A program made the translations under genes and the position numbers. This document shows, piece after piece, positions 6,542 to 7,866 of a stretch of DNA of 7,866 nt. The DNA is from Pseudomonadota bacterium (GTDB taxonomy: Bacteria; Pseudomonadota; Gammaproteobacteria; Acidithiobacillales; Acidithiobacillaceae): the NCBI GenBank assembly GCA_021818125.1, contig JAKAFG010000090.1:1-7866 (forward strand), in the 5' to 3' direction. The notes below the pieces were generated by a model. It was not told the origin of the DNA. It did not search any database and was given only the letters and a program-made list of their open reading frames with translations. Within the stretch, counting starts at the first letter, position 1; each line of letters starts with the position of its first letter.

Positions 6542-7007
6542 CGACCACCTCCGCGACCGGCTCCTCCACTTGAATCCGCTGTTCCAGCAGTCGGGCAATC
6601 CGTCGTAAGGCCAGGGGTCGATCTCCATCGAAGCCCAGCTGGGCCACCTGCTTCAGAAAGCGCTCGTAGCGCGTGAGGGCAGAAGACTGCACCGCCTCTG
6701 CCTCATCCAGCACTGGTTCCGGCAGGTGCAGGAGCATGAGCTTGATGAACATATCGAACATGGCCACGAAGGTATCCAGTTCGGCCTGGATGGCTTCCAC
6801 TTCTCCCCGAAGGGCCAGGAACGTTGCGGACATACGCCGCTCGAAACCGCGCAATTCTCCGTCTTCTCCTGAATCCAGGCTCTCGATGCCCCGCAAGGCG
6901 TAATCCGTGACAAGGGCCGCCTTGGAGACCTGCTTCTCACGGGCTTCCTTCTCGATGCGCTCGGCGTAGCGGCCGACGAGCTTCACTTGTGCAAAGACTG
7001 TAGCCAT
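6534..7007 (-). CDS. Ribbon-helix-helix candidate regulator or relaxosome accessory protein
   Basis: 157-residue protein, first of the minus-strand array. Residues 4-44 fit a ribbon-helix-helix: a strand 'FAQVKLVG', a helix 'YAERIEKEAREKQ', then 'VSKAALVTDYALRGIESL'. The rest is mostly helical: a long coiled-coil-like helix at 52-96 with a striking apolar stretch 'FVAMFDMFIKLMLLHLPEP', and a basic helical part at 111-146. This architecture, an N-terminal DNA-binding domain with a helical oligomerisation tail, recalls TraM-like and other relaxosome or transfer-regulating proteins, but I do not recognise a named family. The ATG at 7007 has GGAG nine bases upstream. A longer frame to 7211 would run across the promoter block and vapB, so it is rejected. 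It ends by overlapping trbB by eight bases. The 44-bp block directly upstream makes it a candidate autoregulator. Confidence 0.85.
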   Translation of the reverse strand: MATVFAQVKLVGRYAERIEKEAREKQVSKAALVTDYALRGIESLDSGEDGELRGFERRMSATFLALRGEVEAIQAELDTFVAMFDMFIKLMLLHLPEPVLDEAEAVQSSALTRYERFLKQVAQLGFDGDRPLALRRIARLLEQRIQVEEPVAEVVDE

Positions 7008-7022
7008 GAGTTTCTCCAATCT

Positions 7023-7066
7023 GATTTCCTGCTGTGGTATAGCCAGCGGAAAAGGCGATCGGCAGG
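7023..7066 (-). promoter_or_regulatory. Shared promoter/operator block, copy upstream of the RHH gene
   Basis: Second copy of the block at 4813-4855, here 44 bp. The minus-strand TATACC (7041-7036) lies 29 bases before the start codon at 7007, and the near-palindrome GCCGATCGCC lies at 7062-7053. Conservation begins 15 bases upstream of the RHH start codon and ends abruptly at GGCAGG on the far side, so the repeat matches only the regulatory zone and not the neighbouring genes. It would drive the RHH-trbB-lipoprotein unit. Confidence 0.65.
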
Positions 7067-7128
7067 TCTTGGTGGACCGCGAGGGCTGTGCCTGCGCGGA
7101 GAGAGGATTGACGCCCGTGTGTTGCCGG

Positions 7129-7157
7129 ATTATGTGTATATTCCATTGCCGTATACT
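7129..7157 (+). promoter_or_regulatory. Putative vapB promoter and operator
   Basis: An AT-rich island in otherwise GC-rich DNA directly before vapB. GTATA (7136-7140) and TATAC (7152-7156) form an inverted repeat with an 11-base spacer, and GTATAC (7151-7156) is itself a palindrome. TATATT (7137-7142) and TATACT (7152-7157) are -10-like. TTGACG (7108-7113) is a possible -35, but it is not ideally spaced from either. VapBC operons are usually repressed by their own antitoxin at such symmetrical sites; whether this is the case here is inferred. Confidence 0.4.
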
Positions 7158-7172
7158 ATGGAGTCGCCCAAT

Positions 7173-7403
7173 ATGGAAAAGGCCACTATTTTTCAAAGCA
7201 ACCGCAGCCAAGCGGTACGCCTACCCAAAGCCATCGCCTTCCCCGCCGATGTGAAGCGCGTGGAGGTGCTCGTCATGGGCCGGGCGCGGATGCTGATTCC
7301 TGCGGGAGAATCCTGGGAAAGCTGGTTCGATGGCGAAGGGGCCAGCGCAGATTTCATGGAACATCGGGAGCAACCTGCCGATCAGGTCCGGGAGTCCCTG
7401 TGA
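7173..7403 (+). CDS. vapB: VapB-type antitoxin (AbrB/SpoVT-like)
   Basis: Antitoxin of 76 residues. The N-terminus 'ATIFQSNRSQAVRLPKAIAFP' (split here at residues 4-13 and 14-24) is the typical swapped-hairpin AbrB DNA-binding motif of proteobacterial VapB proteins, followed by 'VKRVEVLVMGRARMLIPAG'. The C-terminal part, with 'SWESWFDG', is the region that normally binds the toxin. The ATG at 7173 has GGAG nine bases upstream. An in-frame ATG at 7158 lies within the promoter region and is less likely. It overlaps the toxin start by four bases (GTGA), the usual coupling. The gene itself looks intact, so it survives without a functional partner. It is transcribed divergently from the secretion array. 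Confidence 0.92.
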   Translation: MEKATIFQSNRSQAVRLPKAIAFPADVKRVEVLVMGRARMLIPAGESWESWFDGEGASADFMEHREQPADQVRESL

Positions 7404-7617
7404 TCAACTACCTGCTGGATACCAACATCTGCATTTTTACCATCAAGCGCAAGCCGCCGGAGATCCGGGAACAGTTCCGCCGGCATCACGGACAAATGGC
7501 CATCAGCGCGGTCACCTTGATGGAGCTGATCTATGGTGCGGAGAAGTCACAAGCACACCCAACCTGCGGGAGTTCTAGCGGGTTCCCGGATTGCGTGTCG
7601 TGGATTGGGTGCAATGA
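7400..7617 (+). pseudogene. vapC: VapC toxin remnant: internal deletion, frameshift and stop
   Basis: VapC toxins are PIN-domain ribonucleases of about 130 residues. The start is normal: GTG at 7400, GGGAG five bases upstream, then 'MINYLLDTNICIFTIKRK' with the catalytic Asp7, and 'ISAVTLMELIYGAEKS' with Glu42. After residue ~55 the family sequence stops. In another frame, from 7561, the typical C-terminal end appears: N-L-R-E-F, a TAG stop (7576) where VapC usually has a codon such as CAG, then R-V-P-G-L-R-V-V-D-W-V-Q and TGA (7615-7617). So roughly 55-60 internal residues, including the later PIN-domain acidic residues, are missing. The frames no longer agree, and the true end carries a further nonsense mutation. 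The original frame runs on to 7846 as a meaningless chimera. The toxin is almost certainly inactive. Confidence 0.9.
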
Positions 7618-7633
7618 TTTGGTGACTGGATCG

Positions 7634-7866
7634 TCAAGAGAAGCTGGGCCATTGTTCCATGGGATACATGATGCTTTCTGGGCGGGTCTGCAGGCAGATT
7701 ACGATCTCAACCAGGGCTTCGCGCAGCAGCCGCAGCAGCAGGACGGTGACTTCCTTTCGCAGTTCATGAGTTCTGGCTTTGGCCGGACGATTGAGATGGG
7801 CGCTGGATTTGGGATAGGGGATGACCTGATCAACCGAATTTTTTGATGCTGCACTGGTTCCTGACG
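7634..7866 (-). CDS. Partial unidentified reading frame entering from the right edge
   Basis: On the minus strand one frame is open from base 7866 to a TGA at 7634-7636, giving about 76 residues with no start in the window. The translation has an ordinary protein look: 'VDQVIPYPKSSAHLNRP', then a charged amphipathic helix 'HELRKEVTVLLLRLLREAL' and a tail 'IVICLQTRPESIMYPMEQW'. I do not recognise it. The competing plus-strand frame here is only the out-of-frame extension of the broken vapC. Because 230 bases of open frame can occur by chance in GC-rich DNA, this is a cautious call. If real, it would be the end of the gene upstream of the divergent vapB/RHH region and converges on vapC. Confidence 0.35.
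   Translation of the reverse strand, partial: SGTSAASKNSVDQVIPYPKSSAHLNRPAKARTHELRKEVTVLLLRLLREALVEIVICLQTRPESIMYPMEQWPSFS

Noticed and set aside
7578..7846. Continuation of the vapC frame to 7846, giving a 148-residue protein.
   Set aside because: After residue ~55 it is out of frame with the true VapC end and has no VapC-like sequence; it is a frameshift product.
1..7866. CRISPR arrays, tRNA or rRNA genes, insertion-sequence ends.
   Set aside because: No regularly spaced repeats, no RNA-gene hallmarks and no transposase or terminal inverted repeats were seen in the window.

Overview
The window looks like accessory, transmissible DNA of a Gram-negative proteobacterium: a plasmid or an integrative conjugative element. 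It carries an inner-to-outer-membrane type IV secretion (mating-pair) core, a ParA/ParB partition pair and a toxin-antitoxin remnant. GC content is fairly high, roughly 60 % by eye. An acidophile such as Acidithiobacillus is possible from general style, but that is a guess; nothing here fixes the species.

Layout. Almost everything is read on the minus strand, so transcription runs right to left. From the right: a partial, unidentified minus-strand reading frame (7634-7866); on the plus strand an intact VapB-type antitoxin (7173-7403) with a wrecked VapC toxin (7400-7617); then, divergent from vapB, the main minus-strand array. This array is a 157-residue ribbon-helix-helix (RHH) candidate (6534-7007), the TrbB/VirB11 ATPase (5507-6541), a 160-residue lipoprotein with an N0/DotD-like domain (4989-5471), a 207-bp gap with a possible terminator and a promoter, TrbF/VirB8 (4089-4781), TrbG/VirB9 (2985-4073), TrbI/VirB10 (1699-2973), a 92-residue protein with an RHH-like C-terminus (1424-1702), then an 89-bp gap with a promoter and symmetrical repeats, ParA (474-1334) and the first 159 codons of ParB (1-477). 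Genes within the blocks are tightly spaced or overlap by 4-8 bases, and nearly all have clear Shine-Dalgarno sequences.

How the genes fit together. The lipoprotein, TrbG and TrbI would form the outer-membrane core. TrbF and the N-terminus of TrbI sit in the inner membrane, and TrbB is the cytoplasmic ATPase. The pilin, the VirB4/TrbE ATPase, VirB6/TrbL, VirB5/TrbJ, the coupling protein and the relaxase are not in this window. ParA and ParB would maintain the element, and their promoter region lies directly behind the secretion genes.

The most interesting signal is regulatory. A 43-44-bp block is almost identical upstream of the RHH gene (7023-7066) and upstream of trbF (4813-4855), and a weaker copy of its core lies upstream of parA (1356-1376). 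Each is centred on GCTATACC on the coding strand and sits 22-44 bases before a start codon. This suggests one regulon linking transfer and partition, perhaps controlled by one of the two RHH candidates. A second notable point is the decay of VapC by an internal deletion plus a stop codon, which leaves an orphan antitoxin.
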